Part shown: piece after piece, positions 43,802 through 52,926 of the stretch
How the letters are laid out: the number at the start of each line of letters is the position of its first letter
How positions within the stretch are numbered: position 1 is the stretch's first letter
From: Gammaproteobacteria bacterium 42_54_T18
GTDB lineage: Bacteria > Pseudomonadota > Gammaproteobacteria > Pseudomonadales > Ketobacteraceae
Assembly (NCBI GenBank): GCA_002163245.1
Contig: MAAL01000168.1
Location: 1 to 64,000 of the forward strand
DNA: 64,000 nt
Direction: 5' to 3'
The notes under the pieces: generated by a model
What the model saw: only the letters and a program-made list of their open reading frames with translations
What the model was told of the DNA's origin: nothing
Databases searched by the model: none
Translations under genes and position numbers: made by a program

Positions 43802-46489
43802 GTGGCGCGATCAAGTGATAAGTCAACCGATAAAAAAACCAAACCTGTGAAGAAAATGGCTCAAAAGCCAGTTAAAAAGCCGGCTGCAGGCAAGAAACCG
43901 ACTGCAAAAAAAGCAGCCGCTAAGAAACCTGTGAATAAGAAGGCGGTTGCACCGAAAAAAACGTCAGGTGCCAAGAGCAGTGCCAGCAATGGGGCTGCTA
44001 AATCAGCAGGCAAGAAGGCATCAGCAAAAAAGACACCTGTAAAAAAGGCACCAGCAAAGAAAGCTCCACAAAAAACAACCTCTAAAAGTAAACCTAAAGC
44101 CTCGTCGAAAACAGCAACGACAGCAAAAAAATCATCTGCTCAAAAAACAAAAAAGATCACAACAAAAAAAGCTTCGGTCAAGAAGGCGCCCATCAAGAAA
44201 TCAACAACAAAGCCGCCCTCTAACAAGAAAGGTTTTTTGCTGCGGTTATTCCTTGTGTTTCTCGTAGTTGCTGGAGGTGTGATTATCTATGCTGACGCGA
44301 TTATAATTTCCAAGTTTGACGGTAAGCGCTGGTCTATTCCAGCGAAGGTATATAGTCGGGCCCTTGAATTGTTCGACGGTGCTGAATTGTCCGTAGATCA
44401 ATTACGTCGAGAATTGCAGTGGTTAAATTATCGTGAGAGTTTTGGTGATATGAAGCGAGGGAGTTTTCGCCAGCGTGGAGAGTCGTTTGAAATATCGTCC
44501 AGAGGGTTTGATTTTTGGGACGGTCGAGAATCGGCGCACTATGTATCGTTATCTATTCGAAATAATAAGGTCCGAAGACTTGAAGTTGATGGCCAACGAA
44601 ATGAGGTGGTTCGTTTAGAGCCGGTGTTAATTGGTGGAATCTACCCCGCACACAATGAAGATCGAGTATTGGTATCGTTTGATCAGGTCCCTCCCAATTT
44701 GGTTTATGCATTGTTGGCAGTAGAGGATCGAGATTTTTACGATCATTGGGGAGTATCTTTACGGGGTATTGCGCGAGCGTTGTGGACGAATGTTAAAACT
44801 GGGGCGGTGAAGCAGGGAGGCAGTACCTTAACTCAGCAGTTGGTAAAGAACTTCTATCTAACTAGCGAACGAACCTTAACGCGAAAGGCGACAGAAGCTG
44901 TAATGTCATTGTTATTAGAAATGCATTATGACAAAGATGATATTCTTGAAGCTTATATGAATGAGGTTTACCTGGGGCAGTCAGGGAAGCGGGCCATTCA
45001 TGGTTTTGGGTTGGCGGGCTTGTTTTATTTTGGCCAACCTTTGCGTGAATTAGAAATACACCAATTAGCGTTATTGGTCGGGTTGGTAAAAGGCGCGTCT
45101 TGGTATGATCCGAGGCGGCACCCAAAACGTGCAATGGATCGACGTAACCAAGTGTTATCCCTGATGCTTGATCAGGGTTATATCAGTGTGGATCAACATA
45201 AGAGAGTGAGTGCTCGGCCGCTTGATGTTATTAAAAAACCGATGTACGAAGATGAAAAGTATCCTGCATTTCTTGATTTGGTCAAACGTCAACTGCACCG
45301 TGATTATCATGATGAAGATTTAAAAAGTGAAGGGTTGCGTGTCTTCACTACGTTAGACCCAGGTGTGCAAGAGTCCTTAGAACGTAGTTTTGCCAATATA
45401 TTTTCGAGTATTGATCAACAATATGGAACGCAGGTTCAAGGTAAGCACCAGGCCGCTTTGCAAGGAGCCGGTATATTTACCCACTCGAATACGGGAGAGG
45501 TTGTTGCTGTTGTGGGGGATCGGCGGCCTCGGTATAAAGGGTTTAATAGAGCGTTAGATGCATATCGTCCTGTGGGGTCTTTAATGAAACCGGCAGTTTA
45601 TCTAAGTGCCATCGAGCAGGGGTATCATTTAGGCAGCATGCTGGATGATAATCCCGTCACTATCTCGTTACCGGCGGGTAAAGAGTGGTCCCCCAAAAAC
45701 TTTGATAAACAGTCCCATGGCATGTTGCCGCTACAGGTGGCGTTATCACGCTCTTATAATCAAGCAACTGCCCGTTTAGCGATGGATGTAGGCATAAACA
45801 ATATACTCGATGTTGCTAAGCGCTTAGGTGTGAAAAAAACGTTACCCAGTGTACCTTCAATTTCGCTAGGAGCGGTTAGCCTATCTCCTTATGAAGTGAC
45901 CGAAATGTATCAAACGATAGCTGCGGGTGGTTTTAATACACCGTTACGAACGATTCGTTTTGTACTTGATAATCAGGGTAAACCGTTACAGAGATATGAA
46001 ATTGATGTTGAGCAGCGGTTTGATCCTGGTGACATGTTTGTGTTGAACAGTGCTTTGCAAGAGACCATAGCTAAGGGTACTGGGAAAAGTGCAGCAAGGT
46101 GGTTAGATCCATCGTTGGCGTTAGCGGGTAAGACCGGAACCAGTGATGATCAAAGGGATAGTTGGTTTGCTGGTTATTCAGGGAATTATCTTGGGGTTGT
46201 TTGGTTGGGTTATGATGATAATTTTCCAACACCATTAACAGGTGGTACGGGGGCGCTACCTGTGTGGGCCAAAACCTTGACATCGTTAGCAGTTGTGCCG
46301 CTAGATACACCAAAACCGGGTAATGTTGAATGGGTGTGGCTAGATGCAGAGAAACAAGCTCGTAGCCAATCTCATTGTGATAAGGCAATATTTATCCCAA
46401 TGGTTGTGAATACCATACCTGAGAAGCAAGCTCAGTGTGGCCAGGCAGGTCGGGTTATGAATTGGTTTAATCAATGGTTTGATGACTAA
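43802..46489 (+). CDS. mrcB: Bifunctional penicillin-binding protein 1b with lysine-rich tail
   Basis: An 895-residue class A PBP beginning with GTG. Residues 1-143 are a cytoplasmic tail in which about a third of residues are lysine, in KKAPAKKAP/AAAKK-type repeats like histone H1. A single membrane helix (about 144-166) leads to a UB2H-like region (WSIPAKVYSRALELFDGAELSVDQLRRELQWLNYR). The GT51 domain has E308 in LLAVEDRDFYDHWG and GGSTLTQQLVKN. The transpeptidase has S593-LM-K596, SYN and K777-TGTS. It both polymerises and cross-links peptidoglycan. The tail is unusually long and basic for PBP1b. Confidence 0.95.
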   Translation: MARSSDKSTDKKTKPVKKMAQKPVKKPAAGKKPTAKKAAAKKPVNKKAVAPKKTSGAKSSASNGAAKSAGKKASAKKTPVKKAPAKKAPQKTTSKSKPKASSKTATTAKKSSAQKTKKITTKKASVKKAPIKKSTTKPPSNKKGFLLRLFLVFLVVAGGVIIYADAIIISKFDGKRWSIPAKVYSRALELFDGAELSVDQLRRELQWLNYRESFGDMKRGSFRQRGESFEISSRGFDFWDGRESAHYVSLSIRNNKVRRLEVDGQRNEVVRLEPVLIGGIYPAHNEDRVLVSFDQVPPNLVYALLAVEDRDFYDHWGVSLRGIARALWTNVKTGAVKQGGSTLTQQLVKNFYLTSERTLTRKATEAVMSLLLEMHYDKDDILEAYMNEVYLGQSGKRAIHGFGLAGLFYFGQPLRELEIHQLALLVGLVKGASWYDPRRHPKRAMDRRNQVLSLMLDQGYISVDQHKRVSARPLDVIKKPMYEDEKYPAFLDLVKRQLHRDYHDEDLKSEGLRVFTTLDPGVQESLERSFANIFSSIDQQYGTQVQGKHQAALQGAGIFTHSNTGEVVAVVGDRRPRYKGFNRALDAYRPVGSLMKPAVYLSAIEQGYHLGSMLDDNPVTISLPAGKEWSPKNFDKQSHGMLPLQVALSRSYNQATARLAMDVGINNILDVAKRLGVKKTLPSVPSISLGAVSLSPYEVTEMYQTIAAGGFNTPLRTIRFVLDNQGKPLQRYEIDVEQRFDPGDMFVLNSALQETIAKGTGKSAARWLDPSLALAGKTGTSDDQRDSWFAGYSGNYLGVVWLGYDDNFPTPLTGGTGALPVWAKTLTSLAVVPLDTPKPGNVEWVWLDAEKQARSQSHCDKAIFIPMVVNTIPEKQAQCGQAGRVMNWFNQWFDD

Positions 46490-46533
46490 TAGCGTAGTGT
46501 TTAATGTGTAGCGACAACAAATGGATCAAAAAA

Positions 46534-46932
46534 ATGATGAAGTGGAAAGCGGTTGTTTTAGTTTGTTGCCTCTGGCTATCGGGCTGTAGTTCTATTATTT
46601 TTATTGGTCAAACACCAGAGGATAATAAAACGGCAGCCGAGACCGGTTTGGTGGCGGTAGATAACCTGATTGTAAGGGGTGATGAGCAGCGTAGACGTGG
46701 GCAGCTTGATATAGCTTCTGCTACTTTAGAGCGTGCAGTACGTCTAGCGCCACGTTCACCAGACGTTTATGTAGCCCTATCACGGGTTAAGCTTGATGCA
46801 GGGCAGTATTCCGCTGCGGTACAGTTTGCCCAGAAAGCATTATCATTATTTCCATCTAAGGTTAGCTGGAAGCAGGAAAGAGCCAGAACGGAAGCGCAAT
46901 GGGTGATAAATGAAGCAAATAAGAAGCGTTAG
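46534..46932 (+). CDS. TPR-containing outer-membrane lipoprotein
   Basis: About 132 residues from ATG 46534 (MMKWKAVVLVCCLWLSGCSS), whose lipobox LSGC marks a lipoprotein; the frame extends to ATG 46504. Tetratricopeptide-like helices follow (RRGQLDIASATLERAVRLAPRSPDVYVALSRVKLDAGQYSAAVQFAQKALSLFP). It starts about 45 bases after the PBP1b gene and is co-oriented, so it may be an outer-membrane partner of PBP1b (compare LpoB or CpoB roles). That role is inferred from context only; the sequence is not LpoB. Confidence 0.82.
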   Translation: MMKWKAVVLVCCLWLSGCSSIIFIGQTPEDNKTAAETGLVAVDNLIVRGDEQRRRGQLDIASATLERAVRLAPRSPDVYVALSRVKLDAGQYSAAVQFAQKALSLFPSKVSWKQERARTEAQWVINEANKKR

Positions 46933-46972
46933 TTAATGCCAATAAGCATGTTCAACCATTGAAGGTAATAAT

Positions 46973-48133
46973 ATGAACAGTCAGATTGTGTTACCGAGAA
47001 TTCTTCAGGTGGGTGCGGGAGCGTCTGCAGAGGTTGGCAACGTTTTAAAAAGCTTGGGGTGTACAAAGCCACTTATTGTCACTGACAGAATGATGGTGCA
47101 GTTGGGTTATGTTGCTCGTGTTCAAGCGCAATTATCTTCAAATGATATTCATGTTGATATTTATACTGACACTGTTCCGGAACCAACGGAGGTTTCAATT
47201 CTTGCAGGGGTAGAAAAAATCCAACAAGGTGATTTTGATTCTATTATTGCAATTGGGGGTGGTAGCCCTATTGATAGCGCAAAAGCGATGGCTATTTTGG
47301 GCAAATATGGCGGTAAGATGCGAGATTATAAGGTACCTCGTATTGTTAATGAGCCTGGACTGCCAGTTATTGCGATTCCTACAACCGCAGGTACGGGGTC
47401 GGAAGCAACGCGGGTTACGGTTATTACTGATGAGGCACAAGGTGAAAAGATGTTGTGTCTGGGGATGGGCTTTATGCCTGTTGCCGCATTGGTTGATTTT
47501 GAATTAACGGTTAGTTTACCTGCTCGAACTACTGCAGATACGGGGATTGACGCGTTAACTCATGCAATGGAAGCGTACGTATCTAAAAAATCCAATCTCT
47601 ATACGGATAGTCAAGCAATCCAAGCCATGGGGTTGTTAGCTCCGAATTTGCGAAGGGCGTACTGTGATGGAGAGGATAAAGAAGCACGAGAAGCCATGAT
47701 GTTAGGGGCAACGTTGGCGGGGATTGCTTTTTCGAATGCATCTGTAGCATTGGTACATGGAATGAGCCGGCCTATTGGTGCATTTTTTCATGTACCTCAT
47801 GGGTTATCGAATGCAATGTTGTTGCCAAGTGTTACTGAATATTCTATTTCGTCAGCACCTGCTCGTTATGCGGACTGTGCACGCGCAATGAAGGTGGCTT
47901 TGCAGTCTGATTCAGATAACATTGCAAACGAAAAACTGATGATTGAATTGGTTGCCATAAATGAAGAGCTACATGTACCGACGCCGGAAGAATTTGGCAT
48001 TGATAAAAGAGCATTTTTTGATGTACAGGCGATTATGGCTGAGCAGGCTCTAGCATCGGGGTCCCCTGCAAATAATCCGCGAGTTCCATCGAAGGACGAT
48101 ATCGTTGGTATTTATAAGAAACTTTGGGTTTAG
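46973..48133 (+). CDS. Iron-containing alcohol dehydrogenase
   Basis: A 386-residue group III alcohol dehydrogenase. The nucleotide-binding motif is AIGGGSPIDSAKAMAIL, followed by GTGSEATRVTVITDE. The metal-binding residues fall in DFELTVSLPARTTADTGIDALTHAMEAY (Asp and His) and HGMSRPIGAFFHVPHGLSNAMLLP (two His). It likely interconverts an alcohol and aldehyde with NAD(P)H. It is followed within 60 bases by a metallo-beta-lactamase-fold gene. Confidence 0.92.
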   Translation: MNSQIVLPRILQVGAGASAEVGNVLKSLGCTKPLIVTDRMMVQLGYVARVQAQLSSNDIHVDIYTDTVPEPTEVSILAGVEKIQQGDFDSIIAIGGGSPIDSAKAMAILGKYGGKMRDYKVPRIVNEPGLPVIAIPTTAGTGSEATRVTVITDEAQGEKMLCLGMGFMPVAALVDFELTVSLPARTTADTGIDALTHAMEAYVSKKSNLYTDSQAIQAMGLLAPNLRRAYCDGEDKEAREAMMLGATLAGIAFSNASVALVHGMSRPIGAFFHVPHGLSNAMLLPSVTEYSISSAPARYADCARAMKVALQSDSDNIANEKLMIELVAINEELHVPTPEEFGIDKRAFFDVQAIMAEQALASGSPANNPRVPSKDDIVGIYKKLWV

Positions 48134-48190
48134 CCTTAAGTGAAATCGTTAAATGATTAAAACGGTTAAAGAATGATAAGAGGACGAATA

Positions 48191-49090
48191 ATGAAAAAGA
48201 TAATCAGCTTGATGAGCTTGTTGCTCTCTACCGTTAGTTTTGCACATGATGATGCGAATTCTGACAAGAACATTTTTCGCGAAGTGGTTGTGACAGAGAG
48301 TATATCCATGTTGCAAGGTACCGGTGGAAACGTGGGGTTGCTCAAAGGGGAAGATGGGTTATTAATTATTGATGACGATTATAAGGTTAATGTAGGTGCA
48401 TTAGAGAAAATTCTTGATAAAAAAGATGGGAGGCCTCGCTTCATTATTAATACTCATTGGCATAATGATCATACTGGCGGGAATGAGCACTTAGGGGAAT
48501 ACGTTACTATCATAGCTCATGATAATGTTCGTAAACGTCTTGGCACCGCACAAGAAATCAAATTTTTTGGTATGAAAATACAAGCTAGTGAGAAGCCTGC
48601 GTTACCCGTAGTGACGTTCGACACATCATTGTCGTTGCACTTTAACGGTCAGGAGTTAAAGGTTGTACATTATCCGAATGGCCATACGGATGGTGATAGC
48701 ATTGTTGTTATTCAACCCGCGAATGTTGTTCATATGGGGGATCACTTCTTTTCCGGTCGCTTCCCTTTTGTTGACGTTGAAAGCGGCGGTGATGTGATAG
48801 GAATGATTACGAATATTAAATCGGTAATCGAAACACTCGATCCTAAAGTAAAAGTGATCCCTGGCCATGGCCCATTATCTTCATTGTCGGATTTGAAAGA
48901 ATACAGCCACATGTTGGAAACTACCTCGGCTATTGTGAAAGAGGCCATTGATGAGGGAATGTCGTTAAAGCAAGCTCAAGCTAAAGGTTTTCCTGGGCGA
49001 TGGAAGAGCTGGGGCGCGGGCTTTATTGATGAGAAAAAGTGGATAAAAATGGTGTATACCAGCTTGAAGGCTGGAGAGCATTCTTCATAA
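48191..49090 (+). CDS. Periplasmic metallo-beta-lactamase-fold hydrolase
   Basis: 299 residues from ATG 48191 (MKKIISLMSLLLSTVSFAHDD), which follows AAGAGGACG and gives a typical signal peptide cleaved near SFA-HD. The zinc motif THWHNDHTGG has H89, H91, D93 and H94. Further ligands lie in PNGHTDGDS, VHMGDHFF and PGHGPLSS. Export suggests action on a periplasmic ester, lactone or lactam; whether it is a true beta-lactamase cannot be told. Confidence 0.88.
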   Translation: MKKIISLMSLLLSTVSFAHDDANSDKNIFREVVVTESISMLQGTGGNVGLLKGEDGLLIIDDDYKVNVGALEKILDKKDGRPRFIINTHWHNDHTGGNEHLGEYVTIIAHDNVRKRLGTAQEIKFFGMKIQASEKPALPVVTFDTSLSLHFNGQELKVVHYPNGHTDGDSIVVIQPANVVHMGDHFFSGRFPFVDVESGGDVIGMITNIKSVIETLDPKVKVIPGHGPLSSLSDLKEYSHMLETTSAIVKEAIDEGMSLKQAQAKGFPGRWKSWGAGFIDEKKWIKMVYTSLKAGEHSS

Positions 49091-49101
49091 TCCCCCTTAG
49101 T

Positions 49102-49566
49102 ATGATTGGACAAATGGAACAGGTGATGCGTCAAGGACATTGTCATTGTAAAAGTGTTTGTTATGAGTTCGGTGGGAGCCCTTTAACTTGTTACGCCTGT
49201 CATTGTACTGACTGTCAGTCATCAACGGGTAGTGCGTTTACATTATCGATGATTGTTAATCAGAGTGATGTGACTGTTATTGAGGGGAGTGTTGCTGTTG
49301 ATGGTTTCTCTCACAATGGGGCTGATATTGAAAGGCATCATTGTGAAAGTTGTGGGTCTGTGTTGTGGTTTTCCGGTAAAGAATACCCTGGGATTCTTGC
49401 GTTAAAACCTGGTTCATTTGATGATACATCGTGGTTTTCGCCCGTTGCACATTTGTGGGTTCGCAGTAAGCAGCCGTGGTTGGTGTTGAATTCGTCGATA
49501 AAACAATTTGAAGAGCAACCTGAAATGGCTGAGCTTTTTGGGCTGTGGGAATCGCTAAATAGGTAG
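49102..49566 (+). CDS. GFA-family zinc protein
   Basis: About 154 residues from ATG 49102; in-frame ATGs at 49114 and 49126 are alternatives and none has a strong ribosome site. The CENP-V/GFA fold is shown by GHCHCKSVCYEF, YACHCTDCQSSTGSAFT and HHCESCGSVLWF, giving the two zinc sites (CxC, CxxC and CxxC pairs). GFA stands for glutathione-dependent formaldehyde-activating, but most members have no proven activity. It lies just after the MBL-fold gene and may be co-transcribed. Confidence 0.88.
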   Translation: MIGQMEQVMRQGHCHCKSVCYEFGGSPLTCYACHCTDCQSSTGSAFTLSMIVNQSDVTVIEGSVAVDGFSHNGADIERHHCESCGSVLWFSGKEYPGILALKPGSFDDTSWFSPVAHLWVRSKQPWLVLNSSIKQFEEQPEMAELFGLWESLNR

Positions 49567-49584
49567 CAACGAAACTAGAAAGAA

Positions 49585-49653
49585 GAATAGAGGGGTCAAA
49601 GTACTATCTTTGTTTTGGGGCCCCTCTATTCCAGTATTCTAGCTGGATACTGG
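49585..49653. repeat. Nested inverted repeats between convergent genes
   Basis: GAATAGAGGGG (49585-49595) pairs exactly with CCCCTCTATTC (49621-49631); inside lies a second stem CAAAG/CTTTG. Immediately after, CCAGTAT pairs with ATACTGG (49631-49653). Probably a compound terminator for the GFA gene and the opposing small gene. Confidence 0.55.
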
Positions 49654-49929
49654 AAAAAGTTCTTTGGTCTCTCTGCATCGCTTGTGAAGGTACCAATACA
49701 AATCATCGTCAGTTTTGGCCTCTTCTAATATCCAGTCAGTTAAACATTCCAGTGTGTAATGTATTGTAAATCCATCTGCCCACATCTGATGAAGTTTGCA
49801 ACTGCTTTTTCGGCAGCGTTCTTGGGCCACGGCCTGGGGCAATTTTAAATCTCGCCCTATGCCAACTAAAACTCCTTTTTCAAATACGTGCTTTTCAATA
49901 ATGTCAGTGGAGAATAATGCTTTATACAT
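49639..49929 (-). CDS. Small protein of unknown function
   Basis: A 96-residue soluble protein that I do not recognise. It has five cysteines (two in RCRKSSC) and aromatic-rich C-terminal helices (LTDWILEEAKTDDDLYWYLHKRC). No signal peptide or membrane span. Its stop lies in the hairpin region shared with the convergent GFA gene. The composition looks like a genuine protein; the start has no strong ribosome site. Confidence 0.6.
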   Translation of the reverse strand: MYKALFSTDIIEKHVFEKGVLVGIGRDLKLPQAVAQERCRKSSCKLHQMWADGFTIHYTLECLTDWILEEAKTDDDLYWYLHKRCRETKELFPVSS

Positions 49930-49985
49930 TCTTAATGGTTTGCCTTGTTACAAATAAATAGGGGGGGTGTTAGGTATACATTAGG

Positions 49986-51266
49986 TTATAGCTGAGCAAA
50001 AACTTTTTCAACAGCATCTAATGTTTTGTTGAGCTCTTCTTGCGTGTGCGCTGCTGAGACAAAGCCTGCTTCGTAAGCGCTAGGAGCCAGGTAAATGCCT
50101 TCTTCAAGCATCAAGTGGTAAAATTTCTGGAAGCGTTCAATGTCACATTTTGTGACCTGTTCAAATCGACTAACCGTTTCTTCTTCCGAGAAAAAGAATC
50201 CAAACATGCCGCCAATTTGATTGGTGGTTAGTGGAATGCCTGCTGCTTTGGCTCGAGTTTTAAACCCTTCCATTAAGTACTGCGCTTTTTCCGTAAGCTT
50301 GTCATAAAAACCGGGTTCTGTGACAGCGTTTAGCATGGTTAATCCAGCGGCCATTGCCACAGGGTTTCCGGATAGGGTGCCTGCTTGATAGACGGGGCCA
50401 GCAGGGGCGATGTAATTCATGATTTCCTTTTTGCCACCAAACGCCCCAACGGGCATGCCGCCACCGATGACTTTTCCTAAGGTGGTGAGATCAGGTTTTA
50501 CGTTGTAAACGCTTTGCACTCCACCTAGGGCAACGCGAAACCCTGTCATGACCTCGTCAAAAATTAATACTGTATCGTACTCGTCGCAAACCGCGCGCAA
50601 ACCTTCGAGGAAGCCTTCTTCTGGAGGGATGCAGTTCATGTTTCCAGCGACAGGTTCAACAATGATACATGCAATCTCATTGCCTGATTCTGCAAAGGCT
50701 GCTTTTACAGAGTCCAGATCATTAAATGTTAATGTGACCGTATGCTCTGCGACACTATCGGGAACGCCGGGTGAGCTAGGTACTCCTAGTGTTAGCGCAC
50801 CGGACCCTGCTTTTACTAATAATGCATCGGCATGGCCGTGATAACAGCCTTCGAATTTTACGATTTTATCGCGGCCAGTGTAACCACGAGCTAAGCGGAT
50901 TGCTGTCATAGTGGCCTCGGTGCCTGAGTTCACCATGCGTACCATGTCTATGTTGTCCATGATGTCGCAAACCTTGTTTGCCATATCAATTTCAATGGCG
51001 GTGGGAGCGCCAAAACCTAAACTCTTTGCAGCTTGTTCTTGTACGGCTTTGATTACGCCGGGGTGGCCGTGGCCTAGAATCATTGGCCCCCACGAACCGA
51101 CGTAATCGATGTAACGTTTGTCATCTTCATCAATAAGGAAGGGGCCTTCTGCGGCCTTAAAAAAAATTGGAGAGCCACCAACACCCTTGAAAGCACGAAC
51201 TGGACTGTTAACACCGCCAGGGATGTGTTCTTGGGCAGCAGCAAAAAGGGTTTCAGATCGGTTCAT
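49986..51266 (-). CDS. hemL: Glutamate-1-semialdehyde 2,1-aminomutase
   Basis: 426 residues from ATG 51266 (MNRSETLF); this start puts the PLP lysine of [12 protein letters not shown] at K265, the same number as in E. coli HemL. An upstream frame to 51305 adds 13 residues. The enzyme makes 5-aminolevulinate for haem. Motifs [17 protein letters not shown] and [35 protein letters not shown] are complete. It lies in the thiD-thiE-hemL order seen in Pseudomonas. Confidence 0.97.
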   Translation of the reverse strand: MNRSETLFAAAQEHIPGGVNSPVRAFKGVGGSPIFFKAAEGPFLIDEDDKRYIDYVGSWGPMILGHGHPGVIKAVQEQAAKSLGFGAPTAIEIDMANKVCDIMDNIDMVRMVNSGTEATMTAIRLARGYTGRDKIVKFEGCYHGHADALLVKAGSGALTLGVPSSPGVPDSVAEHTVTLTFNDLDSVKAAFAESGNEIACIIVEPVAGNMNCIPPEEGFLEGLRAVCDEYDTVLIFDEVMTGFRVALGGVQSVYNVKPDLTTLGKVIGGGMPVGAFGGKKEIMNYIAPAGPVYQAGTLSGNPVAMAAGLTMLNAVTEPGFYDKLTEKAQYLMEGFKTRAKAAGIPLTTNQIGGMFGFFFSEEETVSRFEQVTKCDIERFQKFYHLMLEEGIYLAPSAYEAGFVSAAHTQEELNKTLDAVEKVFAQL

Positions 51267-51325
51267 AGTGTGACTCATAGTACGGTTGTCCAGGTGGTAG
51301 ATCAATTACGTGTAAATATCGAGAG

Positions 51326-51961
51326 TTAGTGTCGTGCAAACGCGTCGCAGTAGGCGCTACAGCGCGAGGTGATATTGCTTGTGATGCTAGCGGGTTTGAA
51401 GATGTCTTCAATAACTGCGAGCATAGAAAAGCCTGATTCTAGTAACTCGTCAGCTTTGCTTAATGTGATACCCCCAATGGCGACGGCTGGCACATTAAGG
51501 TTGGCTAGACCGTTGCGTATTGACTGTAAATCAGCTGCTTCAGCATTGGGTTTCGTGGTGGAGCTGTAAAAGCGGCCAAAGGCAACATAATCAGCCCCAT
51601 CGACAACGGCTTTGTGGGCTAAATCCAATGAGCCGTGACAAGTGGCGCCAATAATAACATTGTTGCCGAGTTGCTGGCGAGCGGTGTGTATATTTGCATC
51701 GGTTACACCGAGGTGTACGCCATCAGCCTTTACTTCCATGCAAAGTTCAATGTCATCATTGATGATAAATGTGCATTGGTATTGTGTACATAAGGCCTTT
51801 AACGCCAGGGCTTCATCTAGCCTTTTTTGTTTGTCTGTGGTTTTGTCGCGGTATTGAAGAATACGAACCCCACCAAGTAACGCCTGTTCTGCGCGCTCAA
51901 TTAAATAAGGCGCAGGGGTGAGAAGGTTGTCGGTAATTGCGTACAGGCCTTGCAGGCGCAT
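51326..51961 (-). CDS. thiE: Thiamine-phosphate synthase
   Basis: About 211 residues from ATG 51961, preceded by GCGGAG; an upstream TTG at 51979 is possible. It joins HMP-PP and thiazole phosphate. Typical stretches are LYAITDNLL, ILQYRDKTTDKQKR, VHLGVTDANI, GATCHGSLDLA, DYVAFGRFYSSTTKP and VAIGGITLSKADELLESG. It is in the same operon as thiD and hemL. Confidence 0.95.
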   Translation of the reverse strand: MRLQGLYAITDNLLTPAPYLIERAEQALLGGVRILQYRDKTTDKQKRLDEALALKALCTQYQCTFIINDDIELCMEVKADGVHLGVTDANIHTARQQLGNNVIIGATCHGSLDLAHKAVVDGADYVAFGRFYSSTTKPNAEAADLQSIRNGLANLNVPAVAIGGITLSKADELLESGFSMLAVIEDIFKPASITSNITSRCSAYCDAFARH

Positions 51962-52054
51962 GAAGGGTGTTCTCCGCAAAGATAGCTTGGCATCTCGTTT
52001 GGACAGTGCCGAGTGGACAATGTCGATTGGATAATAGCTGCGGATGATACGCGA

Positions 52055-52885
52055 TTAATGCATTTTCTTCCAAGGTTGAGCGAGGCCTTGGTCCGACCAA
52101 TAATAACGATTTGGTATCATTTGCCCCATTCCCAAGTGTCTTGCGTGTTGTATCGTGTTACTGGTGTATTGCTGCGCCTCTTTAACGGCTATTTCAACGG
52201 GGTTGTTGTGTGCAATAAAACCGGCGATAGCAGACGCTAACGTACAACCGGTACCATGGAACTCGCCTTCCAGTCTATCCCAGGTTTGCTCGTTTAAGCA
52301 CTGGCGTTGTCCCCAAAAGCGGTTGATGATTTTTACGTTGGGTTCATGGCCGCCCGTGATGAGAACATAGCGGCAATCATCATCCATTAGGCCCTGAGCA
52401 CAGGCGTCTAAGGAGTCAGCATCAGGATATAACGTTCTCGCTTCAATAGAGTTAGGTGTGATGATGGTGCAATAAGGAACCAATAAATGCCGAATGGCGT
52501 CTACTAAGGCAGCTTCGCCCAAGTTCCCACCACCTCCGGCTTTGAGCACGGGGTCCAGGATAACGGGGGTTTGTGGGTAGTCTTGTAAGATAGTATGAAT
52601 GGCTTCGACATTTTCAACACTTCCGATCATACCAATCTTAAATGCGGCAATAGGCATGTCTTCTAATATTACCCGTGCCTGCTCTATTAAGAAGTTTGAA
52701 TCAGTAGGGCTAAAGTCTTTTACACTTACGCTATCTTGTGCTGTTAGCGCAGTAATAATTGGAGTGCAATGACACCCCAGGCTATTGAGCGTTTCAATAT
52801 CAGCTTGAATACCTGCGCCGCCGCTAGGGTCGTGGCCAGAAAAAGACATGACGATAGGGGGTGTCGTCTGTTCTAATGAAGCCAT
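52055..52885 (-). CDS. thiD: Hydroxymethylpyrimidine (phosphate) kinase
   Basis: A 276-residue ribokinase-fold enzyme that phosphorylates HMP and HMP-P for thiamine synthesis. It shows SGHDPSGGAGIQADIETLNSLGCH, KIGMIGSVENV, DPVLKAGGGG and the catalytic FHGTGCTLASAIAGF. The usual nucleotide-binding GTGC cysteine is present. Only 41 bases separate its start from the divergent ABC exporter, leaving no room for a TPP riboswitch. Confidence 0.95.
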   Translation of the reverse strand: MASLEQTTPPIVMSFSGHDPSGGAGIQADIETLNSLGCHCTPIITALTAQDSVSVKDFSPTDSNFLIEQARVILEDMPIAAFKIGMIGSVENVEAIHTILQDYPQTPVILDPVLKAGGGGNLGEAALVDAIRHLLVPYCTIITPNSIEARTLYPDADSLDACAQGLMDDDCRYVLITGGHEPNVKIINRFWGQRQCLNEQTWDRLEGEFHGTGCTLASAIAGFIAHNNPVEIAVKEAQQYTSNTIQHARHLGMGQMIPNRYYWSDQGLAQPWKKMH

Positions 52886-52926
52886 TCAAATTACTCCTTT
52901 CTTTATTTATATACGTATCATAGCTT

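Noticed and set aside
52886-52926. TPP riboswitch upstream of thiD
   Set aside because: Only 41 bases separate thiD from the divergent ABC exporter, too short for the roughly 100-base THI element, and no conserved core is seen.
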